Shown in pieces: positions 11,080 through 23,277 of a stretch of 64,000 bases of DNA. How positions within the stretch are numbered: position 1 is the stretch's first letter; the number at the start of each line of letters is the position of its first letter. Location: assembly GCF_020921035.1 (NCBI RefSeq), contig NC_063160.1, positions 15,899,095 through 15,963,094 on the forward strand, in the 5' to 3' direction. The notes below the pieces were generated by a model. It was given only the letters and a program-made list of their open reading frames with translations. It ran no database searches and was not told the origin of the DNA. The translations under genes and the position numbers were made by a program. The stretch comes from Rhodamnia argentea (taxonomy: Eukaryota > Streptophyta > Magnoliopsida > Myrtales > Myrtaceae).

Positions 11080-11600
11080 TTTAATTTTAAACTTTTCAAT
11101 TTCGTCGATTTAGTCTTTAACCATTTGACGATTTGTCAACCTAGTTCTTCTAGCTAATTTACCAGAATATCGTTGATGCGGGCACTAGTCTTTCTAAGCG
11201 GCACGGCCGGAGCCGACATATGTAATTTTTGCAATTTTTAATAGTTTTTCTTAACTTTTTTTTCATTTTTTTCCTTTTCTTTACTTTCATCTTTTATTTT
11301 TCAGTATTTTTTCTTATTTCCCTCCGGAAGTCCGCAGCCTCGGCGAGAGCCGCAGCGCCCTTGCCTACTTAGATCCGGCGAAAGGGTCGCCAACCACGAT
11401 CAAAGAAGAAAAGAAAAAGAAAAAGAAAAATTATCACAACAAATGAATGAAAACTACGTAGGAGCACCAGTATCCACGTTAGCGATTTCCGGTCAAAATT
11501 AGCCGGAAAGATTACATTGGCAAATCGTCAAAAGATTTAAGACTAAATTAGTTAAATTAAAATATTTATGATTGAATTACTGTCCGTGCAACTGATTTTA
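11080..11600. repeat. Long inverted-repeat family, copy A
   Basis: The left arm (about 11095-11205: 'gtcgatttagtctttaacc', 'tttgacgatttgtcaacc') reappears inverted at about 11470-11585. A T-rich tract (11225-11325) leads into a CG-rich centre (11325-11400). This is the same architecture as the copies at 33461-34045 and 57806-58075. Ends are not sharply defined. Confidence 0.6.
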
Positions 11601-11859
11601 AGAAATTTTTAGTTATAGTTATCCCCCTGGGCAGCGCATTAAACCTGACTCTTTAAGTGTCCAGTCGGGTCTGGGCTCTCGCATTGATCACCTCTGCATG
11701 CCAACCATAACTCAACCATGCAGATGCAGTGCTTCGAGTCGGACCTACAAGGCTGAACTGAAGGCACAACCTTCTTCTTCAATTGCTTTTCACTTTTACT
11801 AAGTTCTATTCTATAAGAGAAACGATGGCTAATGGAGTCTGTCAAGTTTCTCTTACTTA

Positions 11860-12378
11860 GGCTCCGTTTATTTCGCGAAAAGTGCTACGCTTTCGGAAAA
11901 ATATTTTATGTGGAATTATTTTTCCAAAAAAAATGACAATGTTTATCTGGTGTTTGATCAAACTATGAAAAAGACCCGAAAAATATTTTTTGTCATTCGG
12001 TATGAAAAATCAGATTCCTCCTTAAACTGCTTTTAATAATTTTTATTTTTTCTCCTTTTTTTTATTTTATAAATTTTTAATTTTTTTCTTATGGTTTTGC
12101 TCGCCAAATCTAGGCGAGCCTCGAGCTCGCCGGATCCGGACAAGCTTGAGTTCGAGCTCGAGCTTGATCGAGGCTGGTGAGCTCCTGCCTTGCCTTTCCT
12201 ATGGCAAGGAAAATGATGTTCACTTCTCAAAAAAGGAAAATATTTTCCTCACTTTTGAAGAGATTTTTTTCATGGATGGAAAATGTTTTCTTAAATTAGC
12301 TTATTTTCCACGAATCAAACGGCGAAAAATCCGAAAAATGCTTTCCGGAAAGTTATTTTTCGTAAAACAAATGGAGCC
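11860..12378. mobile_element. Tourist/PIF-Harbinger-like MITE, copy 2
   Basis: Left terminus GGCTCCGTTTATTTCGCGAA; right terminus inverted GGCTCCATTTGTTTTACGAA. TTA duplications lie at 11857-11859 and 12379-12381. The centre is a T-rich tract followed by a CG-rich piece with GGCGAGCCTCGAGCTCGCC (from about 12113). Non-coding; no transposase. Confidence 0.87.
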
Positions 12379-12381
12379 TTA

Positions 12382-13140
12382 GTTGTTAATTAAGCATTTT
12401 TATAATTTGGTTAAATATGAGGCTTATAACTCAATCTGAATCTTGACATGATAAACATTGATTTCCCCGTGAATTCATCAATTTGGGACGTACAAAGCGT
12501 GTGTGATTACGGATTTTACAAGGAAAACTTCCTTTGAAGTTATATTTCGCAAGCATCGTCCTCACTGCTTATGGTGATTTTCAAACTACATGTCTCGTCC
12601 CGACATGATTTACCGCCGTATTTGCGCTCGCCACACTCCTTCAAAGGTGGTTGTCGGCATCGGCCTGAGGTCTGACGCTGGCGGCGATCCCTTCTCCAAC
12701 TTAAGACTAGATCGAGGTCAAATGATCTCGGCACGACCGCCATGGCCGAGCCCTGCCGTGAATCTCGCGCGACTCACAAGCCCGCTGCAGATGGAGACAC
12801 ACGGATGCGGGACTGGTCTTTTTAAGCTGCGAAGGGAAAACATTACGAGCATCGTTTCCTCGGAAGACTCGAAATTAATATCCGCGCAATGCGATTCGTG
12901 GCAAGCGCAATTCACTCTTTTGAGTTTTTCTTCTGCACATGTCCCGACAAAGTCGAAAATCTGATGGCTCTTGCAACTGCCCCGCGTGGACCGAGAAGTC
13001 AAACCTGCCAAACGATGCGGAGCAACAGAAGAAAAACAAAAAGATAACGCAGCAAAAACTCCGATAATAATCAAATCATTGCACATATTACTTATTAGTC
13101 GGGTTTTAGGGGGCGACGAATCCGCCATGGGAATAGCCGC
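12382..13140. other. Gene-poor spacer before EXO70E2
   Basis: Two overlapping open frames (12590-12964 plus; 12718-13128 minus) lie here. The minus one starts MADSSPPKTRLISN and has one hydrophobic stretch. Neither shows a domain or splice structure I recognise, and they overlap on opposite strands. Treated as non-coding. Confidence 0.4.
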
Positions 13141-13804
13141 CTGACCTCCAGAGCTTCCGAGAAAGGAAGGAGTCTTCCTTTCAGTTTTCAGTCCTTTTCT
13201 TTTCTCTGCTCCCTCCGTACATCGTCTCCGCCGTCGTCATCTTTTCCCCTGCCGTATATATATTCTTATTCTAATCAGCTCCATATTTCACCAACTGTTT
13301 GACTGCTCAGCGCTTTGCTGCTTCGTTTTAGCCTCTAGGATCAGATCTTCGTTGGGAAAAAGTTCGTCCTTCGCTTCTAATGCTCAATACCCTCTTCTCT
13401 TTCCGGTTCTTGCGTCTCGCGGAGCTGGAAAAGGAGACGCCTCTGAGCTCGCCAGGGTAAGTTCTTGAGCTCTCGTCCGATTCTTTTTCAACCCTTTTTG
13501 CGTTCTTCTGAAAATAATAATAAACCCAGAGTAGCGTCTTCTTCTGAGTCTCCTTGTTATCAATCTTGAATTGTTGGCTTTTTTTGTTCTGGCTGAGAAG
13601 CCAAGTTGTCAGTGTTTTCTTCGATTATGTCATTAGTTTGATCAAGTCCAGAGGGTGTGAGTATGAGATTCAAGGAGTTTTTAGCGTTGGGTTTCTAATT
13701 TTATCTGGGATCTTCATAGTCTCCCCACTTGTAGGTGATTAAAGATCAGCTATTTTATTGGGTGAATAGTGATTTTCTAGGGTTCTTGAGATTCTTTGGG
13801 GGAT
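13140..13804 (+). promoter_or_regulatory. EXO70E2 promoter and leader with probable 5' UTR intron
   Basis: TATATATATT at about 13254 may be the TATA box. The CT-rich leader ends in CCAGG|GTAAG (exon end 13456), and an acceptor TTTTCTAG|GG lies at 13780, giving a likely leader intron of 13457-13780. The 62-codon frame at 13554 falls inside this intron. Confidence 0.5.
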
Positions 13805-15760
13805 ATGGATGATCTTGAGAGTGGTGCCTTGGATTCAGAAGGAGAAGGGAACTTGATTGCTGCCGCGCAACAAATTGCGAGGGCTTTGGTGTCAAAGAGA
13901 GAGCTAACTGATGAAGAGAGAAAGGCTTTGGTTCATTTGAGGGCTCAGTTATCCACCATTACCGTAGATAGTGAGAAAAAGAAAAAGAACATTGAGGAAG
14001 TCGCGGGCAGAGAAGAGCATCTCAATGTTATTCATGAGAAGATCATGAGGTGGGAGAATGATCACTCCATGATATGGGATTTGGGCCAAGACGAAGCATT
14101 TCAGTATCTGAATGCCGTGGATGAAACCCGGAAGTTGATTGAACGACTAGAGAATTCATGTCTGGATATGTTGGTTGAAAAGGATGAAATGTTGAGGAAT
14201 GCCCATGATGTTCTTCAGACAGCTATGGTTAGGCTCGAGGATGAATTTAAGCATATGCTTCTTCAGAATAGACGGTCTGTTGAGCCAGAGCACACATCCT
14301 TCCGTTCAAGTGAGGAGGATGCTGCAGAAGAAGGCTCGACGTTTTCTTCCTCCTTCGATGACTCGCTCCGCAGAGACAGCTTCAACAGAACCTCGGAGGA
14401 ATCGATAATCGATCTGATTCATCCAGAAATACTGCCTGACCTCAGATGCATCGCGAATTTGATGTGCAACTCAGGTTATGCACATGAATGTTCCCAGGCC
14501 TATGTCGGTCTTCGCAGGGATGCACTAGATGAGTGTCTCTTCATCGTTGAGATGGAGAAGCATTGCATCGAGGATGTTCTTAGGATGGAATGGGCTACTC
14601 TTAATTTCAAGATCAAGAAATGGGTTCGAGCTATTAGAGTCTTTGTGCGGGTTTATCTAGCGAGTGAGAGATGGCTCAGTGATCAAATTTTTGGAGAGGT
14701 GTCACTGAATTTGAGTTGCTTTATTGAGGCGTCGAAGGCTGCAATTTTGCAACTTCTGAATTTTGGGGAGGCTATATCTATAGGCTCGAAAGAACCGGAG
14801 AAGTTGTTTTGCTTCCTTGAAATGTATGAAGTGATGTCTAAGCTCTTACCAGACATCAATGAGCTATATCCAGATAATGCCGGGTCCTTTATTAGAATTC
14901 AATATAATGAACTCCTGCAGAGGCTAGGCAACTGCATCAGGATGACTTTCGTCGAATTCAAGAAAGCCATCGCTTCAAACGCATCAGCGACTGCATTCCC
15001 CGGGGGTGGGGTCCACCATCTGACTCGTTACGTGATGAACTACATGAAGAATCTCGTTGATTATGGCGAGACTCTCGAGTTGCTTCTAAGCGACCATGGT
15101 GGAGAGGGTTCCAATTCATTCTGTCATGAAACTAATTCACCCATAGAGGATGAAAAGAGCGGGGTTTCCGGATGCGGATTTCCCAAACTGGCTCCCCATT
15201 TTCATGGCATTTCTTCGGTTCTGGAATCAAACCTCAATGAGAAATCCAATCTATACAGAGATGCGGCTTTGCAGCATATTTTTCTGATGAACAATGTGCA
15301 TTACATGGCGGAAAAGGTGAAAAATTCTGAGCTTAGGCTTGTTTTCGGAGATGATTGGATTCGGAAGCACAATGGTAAGTTCCAACAGCACGCTTTGAGC
15401 TATGAGAGATCGACATGGAGTTCCATACTCTCCTTCCTTAGAGAGGAGGGGCTTCATAGTTCGGGTTCGGGTTCCATCTCGCAGACCCTTCTAAGAGAAA
15501 GGTTAAGGAACTTCAGTCTCGCTTTCGAGGAGGTATACAAGGCTCAGACAGCCTGGGTGATCCCGGACGTTCAGCTGCGGGAAGATTTACGCATCTCCAC
15601 ATCCCTCAAGATAGTCCAAGCGTATCGAACGTTCGTGGGTAGGCATAGCGGTCATCTAAGCGACAGGCACATCAAGTATACTGCGGACGACCTGGAGAAT
15701 TTCATCTTGGATCTGTTTGAAGGATCGCCAAAGTCCCTGCCCAATCCCTATAGGAGGTGA
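13805..15760 (+). CDS. EXO70E2: Exocyst subunit EXO70, E2-like, 651 aa
   Basis: Single-exon gene. The first ATG in frame is at 13805 (MDDLESGALDSEGEGNL); the triplet at 13796 is TTG and was not used. The N-terminal coiled-coil region (about 1-170) leads into the Exo70 C-terminal fold. Diagnostic stretches are GGGVHHLTRYVMNYMKNLV (about residue 400), FLMNNVHYMAEKVKNSELR (about 495), FGDDWIRKH, YERSTWSSILSFL and the end region YTADDLENFILDLFEGSP. These follow Arabidopsis EXO70E2 (639 aa from memory) more closely than EXO70A/B. Exo70 proteins tether secretory vesicles to the plasma membrane by binding phosphoinositides. EXO70E2 also marks the EXPO double-membrane compartment and recruits other exocyst subunits. 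Plant EXO70 genes of this type usually lack introns. Subgroup E is likely; E1 versus E2 is less sure. Confidence 0.92.
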   Translation: MDDLESGALDSEGEGNLIAAAQQIARALVSKRELTDEERKALVHLRAQLSTITVDSEKKKKNIEEVAGREEHLNVIHEKIMRWENDHSMIWDLGQDEAFQYLNAVDETRKLIERLENSCLDMLVEKDEMLRNAHDVLQTAMVRLEDEFKHMLLQNRRSVEPEHTSFRSSEEDAAEEGSTFSSSFDDSLRRDSFNRTSEESIIDLIHPEILPDLRCIANLMCNSGYAHECSQAYVGLRRDALDECLFIVEMEKHCIEDVLRMEWATLNFKIKKWVRAIRVFVRVYLASERWLSDQIFGEVSLNLSCFIEASKAAILQLLNFGEAISIGSKEPEKLFCFLEMYEVMSKLLPDINELYPDNAGSFIRIQYNELLQRLGNCIRMTFVEFKKAIASNASATAFPGGGVHHLTRYVMNYMKNLVDYGETLELLLSDHGGEGSNSFCHETNSPIEDEKSGVSGCGFPKLAPHFHGISSVLESNLNEKSNLYRDAALQHIFLMNNVHYMAEKVKNSELRLVFGDDWIRKHNGKFQQHALSYERSTWSSILSFLREEGLHSSGSGSISQTLLRERLRNFSLAFEEVYKAQTAWVIPDVQLREDLRISTSLKIVQAYRTFVGRHSGHLSDRHIKYTADDLENFILDLFEGSPKSLPNPYRR

Positions 15761-16850
15761 TGACATTATTTATTTAGTTTTGCAATGTAGACGAGCCTTT
15801 TATTTCCTCTCTCTACTAATCTGAGTTCGAGGTATTAGCTCAACCACTCTCTCCTATGTTTTACCTTGAAGTTGTCCCACAGTTTTTCGCCCAATGACCA
15901 AGTGAAGTTCAGGCTTAGGGAAGTTGCATGTTCCCGTGTTGTACCCTGTAGGTAATTGTTGTATCGGCGGGTATAGTCCGTATACTGAGCACCTGTAAAC
16001 ATTACCAAATTGTTTAATGGAAGAATGTTTAATCTGTTTTTCCTAATTGTAATCTAAAGTCCAACATGTAAGGAGGATGCCGCTTGGTCTGTTGCTGTCT
16101 ATTGCCATTGTTCATATGATTCGTACCCTGTCTATTGCTGTCTCGTGCACCGGTGATGCCTGTCTCAAGTGAGGAAAAGAGGTGAGAAAAAAACAGATCG
16201 ACTCAGACAGAGCAGAGCAATGCTATGCAAAGCAAAGCATTACACAGAGACCAGTCTGGGTTTGGCTTGTGTATTGCTTTGAGGTGCATAGCTTGGCTGG
16301 CAGTTGGTTTTTTTACGTGTCTGTCGCTAGTCGAGATGACATAACTGGACATTTTAGAAGCCGACATCAGATCAGCCACGGTGATGCCAGCATGAGCTAT
16401 GCAAACTCCCCCACCCCCAGGTGGGAAACTAGAGACTTTAAATGGGAGCTGGCCAACTCAAGAGAGCAAGAGGATCTTCACATGGAGAACATCCAACACT
16501 CTTTGTTCTGAGGTGGTGAAGGTTTCTGCTCAAGCTTTGCATCCAGAGCCCACTGCTTGTGGCTGTGACTTGTGGGCAGAGAGCAGAGCAAGCATGTGCT
16601 CCGTCGGGCCAAAAGGGGACTTCTTCATCATCTCTAATATAGATCAAAACCAGATATGCCTGTGGCTGTGACAATCATAGGTCAAATGTGAAAATTTCTT
16701 CTTTCCTCAGTTGGGTCTATCCGAGTTGGATGATCTCATTCAACTAATCTCCCAGGAGTGCTGAGCGACTGTCCATATATCATGTGAGAAAAGAAGCGAG
16801 CTGAATTATGTTTCAAGTTCAAGAATGAAGCAAAGAGCATGTTAGAAGGA
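15761..16850. other. EXO70E2 3' UTR and spacer
   Basis: The 3' UTR probably ends near 16050 (AATGGAAGAATGTTTAATC region). The rest holds three overlapping open frames of 78-109 codons without recognisable domains. No repeats with clear ends were seen. Confidence 0.45.
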
Positions 16851-17087
16851 GCAAGTCCGTTTATTTAGCGAAAAATGGATAATTTTTCTAAAAATGATCG
16901 TTTATATTTCTTGAAATAATTAATCGATGGAATATGTTTTCATTGTTGAAGACAATTTACGTCAAAATATTTTCATAGATGATGGAAATAATTTTTTTTT
17001 AGTTCATTTATATTTAATAGTGATATAAGTAATTATTTTTAAGAAAATACTTTTCAAGTCATGCATTTTTCATGAAACAAACGGGGC
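16851..17087. mobile_element. Tourist-like MITE, degenerate copy 3
   Basis: Left 'tccgtttatttagcgaaaaa' and right 'tttcatgaaacaaacggggc' are inverted versions of the family terminus (GGCTCCGTTTGTTTCGCGAA). This short copy has no GC-rich core and I cannot see a clean TTA pair. Confidence 0.6.
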
Positions 17088-17395
17088 AATTATATCAAAA
17101 TTTCTAGCGAAGCCAAACAATCGAAATAAGTCGCTTTTGGGGCAGATCGACGAATTTTAAAATTGAGAAGAATATATCTACTTATATTGTTAGCGAATCA
17201 AATCAAACCAAAAAAAAAAAAAAATTGAGGGGGCCAAACATTGAATTTGCCTAAAAAGGAAAAGAAAATTGACTCCGGTCAACCATAAACCTGAGACGGA
17301 AGGGCACCGTGCCCATCTTAATCCAACGGCCTAGAATCACCCGACTGATTATCCAACGGAGGAGCCCAACCGCCTCGTCGGGTTCAGTGATATCC

Positions 17396-18809
17396 ATGGC
17401 GACGAGCGAGAAGTCAGACCAGGACCGAGAGCCCAAATCTAAAACCCCAATTCTTGCTTCACCCGATCGGGGTTAGGGTTTTGGAAGCAAAGAACGATCT
17501 CGTGGAAGTAAGTCTCGCGTATCTTCACTTTGTAAAGCTATCAGTTGTTTTTCGTTCTTGTTCTTGTTCTTGGTCATGGTACGCCGTTTCACGTGCTACT
17601 TTCGTTGCTGTGGAAGATTGCTCGCGGGTGGTTATTCGTGTGGTTTTTGATGGTGAATCTCGCATCTAAGTGGTTCTGTTTCATTTGAAGGAGAGATTTA
17701 CAATTTTCTTCCTCGATTTTCCTTTGGATGGGTCATTTGCTTCGCACATGGTGCGCCATGTTGGAAATGGTGAGAGCTGAAAGGGAACATCTTTCTGGGT
17801 AGACAGGGACTGAGGAGAACCTGTTTGATGTGATGGGAAATCAAGATCCGCTTATGGGCGCTAGTCTTGCTACAGCATGATCACTCGTGCACAATCTAAA
17901 TCGGGCTCGCCTGCTCCCTCAGTCCGTGAGATTGATGCAACTAATGTTCCGACTGCACATGTTCGTGTGTCGTGGCTTGATTGGACTGTCTGAAGGAGAA
18001 CGAGATGAAAAGCTTTGTTTGTGTCATCTTCGGTGAAGACCTCTTATTAGCAAAGAAGTAGCGAACAGAGTGTTCTTTTTCCTATGGAAGAATTTTCCCA
18101 GTCAATCCTACTTTAGATGAATGGAGGCCATATGTGGGAGGCCCTGTTTGACATTGTTTTCGATAAAACCGTTAATCCTCCCAAAAAATTGTTGTTATTT
18201 GCAGCTAGCAAATTGCCTTTGTGTCCTTGATATACTGCAGTGTTGCCTGTAGTCTCTGATAGTCATGCTGATTTACTTAACATGGATTTGATTATCAAGG
18301 GATGGAACCAGGTGCATAATTGTGCTTTGGTGATGTCCAAGTGTGCTTTCTGCCACGTGCATAATAGAAGTAGTTGAGAAATGCATAGAATTGGAATGGA
18401 ATTTTACAATGTGTATTGGTCAGACAGAAGACCAATTGAACTTCTTGAATACTATAACTCAAATATCAGTAGTTAATGATCTCTGAGATGCTGACAAGGC
18501 AGATGCATCTGAAGCTGAGAAATGGCACCCAGTATGGCTTCGAGGAGATAATTTTCTCAATTTGGAAACTTGCCAAAGCTTTAGTGATATATTTGATCTT
18601 ATTGCAGTCCCAAGTCCTCTGTTTTTTGATGATTTGGTCGGATTCATATGCATAGCATACATAAGATCCACTGCTGCTTTTCGTCATCAAAGAAGATCTA
18701 CTGTTTCATTGTATCTCTTGGAAAAATAAGAAATTACTGCTTTGCATTTATATTTGATCAGGATTAATGGATCTTTCTTCATTAATCTGCTAAACTTAAG
18801 GTCTGAGCC
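17396..18809 (+). promoter_or_regulatory. Leader and long 5' UTR intron of the glycine-rich RRM gene, with a small uORF
   Basis: A non-coding first exon around 17420-17507 ends in GGAA|GTAAGT; the likely acceptor is TTTGATCAG at 18761, so a leader intron of about 1.25 kb is inferred. A 26-codon upstream frame starts at 17396 (MATSEKSDQDREPKSK...) and stops inside the first exon. If transcription starts upstream of 17396, it would be a uORF. The motif 'ggttagggtttt' at 17470 is telo-box-like. Confidence 0.45.
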
Positions 18810-21626
18810 ATGGCATTCATCAGCAAGGTGGGGAACATTCTAAGGCAGACTGTGAGCAAGCATGCGGACTCAGCTGCTCATTGTCCATCTATGTACCAGG
18901 CTATAAGGTGCATGTCCTCGAAGCTTTTCATTGGAGGTATGACAATCTGCTTCTCTTGTGAGTCATAATGCTTTCTGTCACTTTTACTAGTGTGTTATAG
19001 CTTCTTTTCTTGCATTGCAGGTCTATCGTATAGCACCGACGATATGAGTCTCAGAGAAGCTTTTGCAGGATATGGGGAGATAATTGAAGGTACTCCTGAC
19101 GCGTTTGTCCATTTTATGTTAATAATAGCAAATTTGCTCTATTTGTTGTATATATTGTATCAAACAGAACATTGGATGCTGCTATCTCATGTGCAAGATG
19201 TGCTTAGCCATTGATCTGATGCTAAGCAGTGATTGCAGACATAGTAAGCTAATCGCATGTAGTTACTGCCTCTTTGACGGTACACTGTTGAAAATACTTA
19301 GATATGAAACTCATTTTTAATATTCAATGGCAGCCAGAAGGCATTTGATCATCTGATCTGTTGAAGAATATTTAAACTTTGGGTACAGCTGGTGTGCTTA
19401 TGGTCTTTATCAGGAATTGCATGAGATTAATGACATAAGATTGTCTGCAACCTGTTCATTAGTCAACACCAGAACCAATTTACTTTTGAGTAATTGGCAA
19501 TCTGCATAGGTTTAGTGAAAGTGGATACACGAGATTGCTTTAGTGTGCTTTATGTGCATTTGATTCTCGTTCATGGAATGCTGGTTATCTTGACATTTTG
19601 CAGCTAGAGTAATCATGGACCGTGAAAGTGGAAGGTCTAGAGGTTTCGCTTTTGTCAGTTTTGCTTCTAGCGATGAGGCCTCCAATGCAATCGAGGGCAT
19701 GAACGGACAGGTAGGAATCTATATTTGTTTCTTAATTTTTTCTAGCAAATTACTGAGGTGTTCTATGAGTTATGGTTCTGATGCATGACTGTGCGCTATC
19801 AATTCCATCTATGCTTGTGGCAGCTAAGTTCTCCTATTTATGAGATTGCACTGAATGGCAATAGGCTTCTTATTTACTAAGGAAATTAATTACAAAAATG
19901 ATAGCGTGAGTTTTCTTGTGGGCCAATCCAGAATATGTTTTCAAATGGTAAAATATAGTGCCTGGGCCTTTTGTTTCAGTGCATTGGCAGGGGCGAGGTG
20001 TTTATAGCATGATGTATAATGGTGGTCTATTTGCAATCGTTCACTTTCAACAAAAAGATAAACGTTGCAAGAGCCTTGGGTTAGGGATGGGCACGGGGCG
20101 TGATAAGGATGAGGATCACATTCCCCTTCCACACCCCACCGAGCAAAGATCTGCCCCGCACAGGCCGGGGTGTTGGCGGACTTTGAGAGGCAACGATGCT
20201 GCACGGGGCACCATGCTAGACACAGAAGACTCTTAAGTCTTTACAAACTAGTCAATGTGGGACAAAGTGAAGATGAAACACATGAAAGACACTTGTGCCA
20301 CATTGTTTTATTAAGGAGCTTTCCAAGCTTGTATCTCATTAAAAAGAAATAAGACTTGCAAGAAAGAATATTTGAAAGGCTCTGTCTCCCGCTGGTTGAG
20401 TGATGAAAAAGATAAGTTAGCATAACTTTTAAAAGACAAAGCTTCTCCTCTCAATGCCTAACCCTTGGGGATGGGCTTCTATGGGCTTGGATTTTAATGA
20501 GTGCCATTAAAAACGTTTTAATTTATAAACTGACTTGTTATAGAATTAAGTGAATATATTTTAAAGTGCAAGTTTTGAACAATCCATGTAGAAGAATGCA
20601 TTTCTATTTTGTAAATGTCGCTTGGTGGGGCAGGTTCAATACCAGCCCTGCCTGGGCCTGCAAGATCCCTGCCTTCTGCCCCGCTCCCCTTTTTTGAAGG
20701 GAAATTTTCCCCCGGGGCAGGGACATCAAGGCACCGTGCGCCATGCCCATTGTGCTCCATACCCATACCTTGTTTGGGTGTGGGACCTTTTTCTATCTAA
20801 TTGCATATTAGAAAACGCGTTTGTTACAGTTTCACAGTATTCATAGGGTGATTAGGTCGCGTTATGTACTTATCTGCAGAGTATGTAAGAAATGATGGAG
20901 GGATTGATAACATCTTTCTGCTTTCCAGTTAAGCTAACAAGCTTCAGTGATTTTTTTTTGGGTTTTTGGTTGGGGGAGGGGAGGGGGGTCAGAATTCAGT
21001 GATTTAAGTTGGTGACGCAAATCAATTTTCTTTCTGGAGTGGCAGTGAGATTCCAACCTAAAAGTGTGAATTTGTCTGTTGTAAGATTAGTTGGGCTTGG
21101 TTTGACTAGGGTGCTCATTTCAACTCCAACCAACATGTGTGAATCCATCTGATGTTTTCTGTTACCCTTTTGCTAGGATCTTCATGGCCGAAAGATAAGA
21201 GTGGATTATGCCGTAGAGAAATCTCGTGGAGGATTTGGCGGTCCTGGTTTTCGACAGGGTGGCGGTGAATTTGGTAATGTGGGTAATTTCGGCAGTGGAG
21301 GTTATGGAGGAGGCGGCGGCGGATATGGTTATGGAGGAGGCGGCGGGGGGTATGGTTATGGACAAGGAGGGGACGGCTACAATGCCGGAACTGGTGGACA
21401 TGGCGGTCGCAGTAGTTATCGTGGTGGTAGCTACAGTGGTGGCAGCAATTTCGAAGGTGGAAACAGTGGTGATTTTGGTGCTGACAGTAGGGGAGACTTC
21501 AGTGTTTCTGGTGGTGCCAATGGTAGTGACTTCTTTCCTAGTGATAATGCTGGGGCAGAAACATTGGAAGACAATCCTAAGGGCGATGACAATGAACCCA
21601 ATAGTTATGCCAACACCAAAGTCTGA
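18810..21626 (+). CDS. Glycine-rich RNA-binding protein, mitochondrial RBG3-like, 250 aa
   Basis: Four coding exons, 18810-18936, 19021-19089, 19604-19710 and 21177-21626 (753 bases), GT-AG borders, phases consistent. Residues 1-37 (MAFISKVGNILRQTVSKH...IRCMSS) form a basic amphipathic presequence close to the Arabidopsis mitochondrial RBG3 start. One RRM follows: RNP2 LFIGGL (39-44) and RNP1 RGFAFVSF (78-85). The tail is GGYG/GGGGYGYG-rich, then acidic. Such proteins bind RNA in plant mitochondria; related members take part in C-to-U editing and splicing. The last intron (19711-21176, 1.47 kb) is enlarged by a GC-rich repeat insertion at about 19960-20810. Open frames at 19958-20846 are in this intron and not coding. 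Confidence 0.93.
19960..20810. repeat. GC-rich insertion, possibly hAT-type MITE, inside RRM-gene intron
   Basis: Begins near 'ttagggatgggcacggggcg' (20079) and shows scattered CCCCG/CGGGG motifs, with 'aggcaccgtgcgccatgccc' near 20728 as a possible inverted partner. 'TAGGGATGGGCA' ends are common in plant hAT non-autonomous elements. Ends and target duplications are not clean, so the class is tentative and two nested pieces are possible. Confidence 0.35.
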
Positions 21627-23270
21627 TCAAAAGCCATATCTTAACAGCATATCTCAATGAAGTAGACAGCCAAGGGGCGGGAGGATGAGTCAGAGTGTAA
21701 AGCTCAAAAGGTGTTCTTTGTTCTCTTGCTTTTGTGTTCTGCTTTCTGCTTGAAGACAATGATGACTATAATTCTGTCATGGCCTGTTGTTGATGTCTCA
21801 TCTCATGTCTGTGGAATAATGCTAAAAAGCATTGTTTGCCCGGGGAATTGTGCTCTAACTGCAAATGTAGAAGTCAAGATTTGAGCCCCTTCCACCCTTT
21901 TGGGGTCCTAATCTCCATGCTTTTAGATACTGGTGGGCAGAGATCATGTTTTGCTAGGATATATAATCTAGCATGGTGATCACAGTGCTCACTTTTTGGG
22001 TTCTAGATGTCGTTGTCTTAGCCTCGTTTTATTGTATTGATCATGTATAGAACAGTTATCGAGGTAGGAGCCAGGCAGAGATATTTTCAACTTTGCGATG
22101 TCAATGAGATGAGATGAGTGATAAACCATCTCATTTTTTCTGTATTCGATACATGAAAAAGTTTCAGGGATCTTTCCATTTCCTTGCATTATAAGCAAAC
22201 ATTGAATGTGCAGAACTTAAGGAAAGAAGAGTGTCGGAATTAACCGTTTGAATCATCTTGTCAAATTTATGGCAACAAAAAGAAAAAGAGAGTGAAAAAG
22301 GAAAATTAGTAAGACAGACTTAGCACGAGCAGTCGAGAGGAGTGGTGATTTAGCTCCTAAGCATCTGCAAGGTTATTTTGATTTATGTAAGGATGACAAG
22401 GCAAGAGGATGGACGGACATTGCGCAGGCACACAGCGTGGTCTCTCCTTGAATGGTTTTGAAGATCATCTGTTTCCACAAAATGGCCAAACATGGGGCCA
22501 ATCAGATGGAAAATTTCACCGAGTCTTGGTGGATTCCGGTTTCGGCGAGGTTCAGCGCTCTGTTTTGTTTTTCTAGACGTGCTTATTAAGCTTCCGATCA
22601 AATACTTGCTGTGTCGGGAACACGGGGTCGTATTTCAGATGTGCTGGATGTAGACTTTTATACTAAGGGGCGGTAAAAAGAAGAAAGTGTAGTCAAGATG
22701 AGGGGCGTGATTAAGAATTTTTTTCGAGAATTTCAATGACACTGTGCAAATTAATAAAAAGGGTCCTGCTGAGAAGCGTAGAGAAGATATTAGTTAACCA
22801 TTTTTACTGCAGTTACTGTACATATTGAGAGAGCATTGAAAATGACCATCTTTCTTCATTTGAATATTTAGCAAGTGCCTGGAAGCACTTGTTGATAAGA
22901 TTCTTGCGAAAATTTTGCCGACCACCTAGGGGACGGAACGTTGGAACCTCCTCGTCTGCTCTCGTTCGTGTCCGCCTTCTAGTCAATGGAGTGAATTGGG
23001 TACGTGAAAATTTGCCCAAATGACAAACATTTAAAATTGAAAAATCTCAAAGATTGGCAATTCGTGTTCTCCCTCGTCATTATCGTCCTTGTAATCGTGT
23101 CATGGAAATCCCCATATTTTCGCTAATTATGCCGTAAAACTTGTGTATGTAAAATTCGCATTATGCCGTGTCACCGTCGGATTTGTAGAATAGCCCTGTT
23201 AAAATGTGTTAATTCGTATTAGAAATTGCTAGCCGTTCTTCGAGTGTGGAGTTTAGGAAATCAGGCTCCA
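21627..23270. other. 3' UTR of the RRM gene, then spacer
   Basis: The 3' UTR likely reaches about 21850 or 22200. Beyond that, to 23270, I see no gene, no sharp repeat ends and only short open frames (up to 73 codons) without known domains. Confidence 0.45.
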
Positions 23271-23277
23271 TCTGTTC

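Noticed and set aside
12718-13128. 136-codon minus frame with one hydrophobic segment
   Set aside because: Overlaps an opposite-strand frame, no homologue recalled, lies in the promoter region of EXO70E2.
13796-13804. Earlier start of EXO70E2
   Set aside because: The triplet at 13796 is TTG; the first ATG in frame is at 13805.
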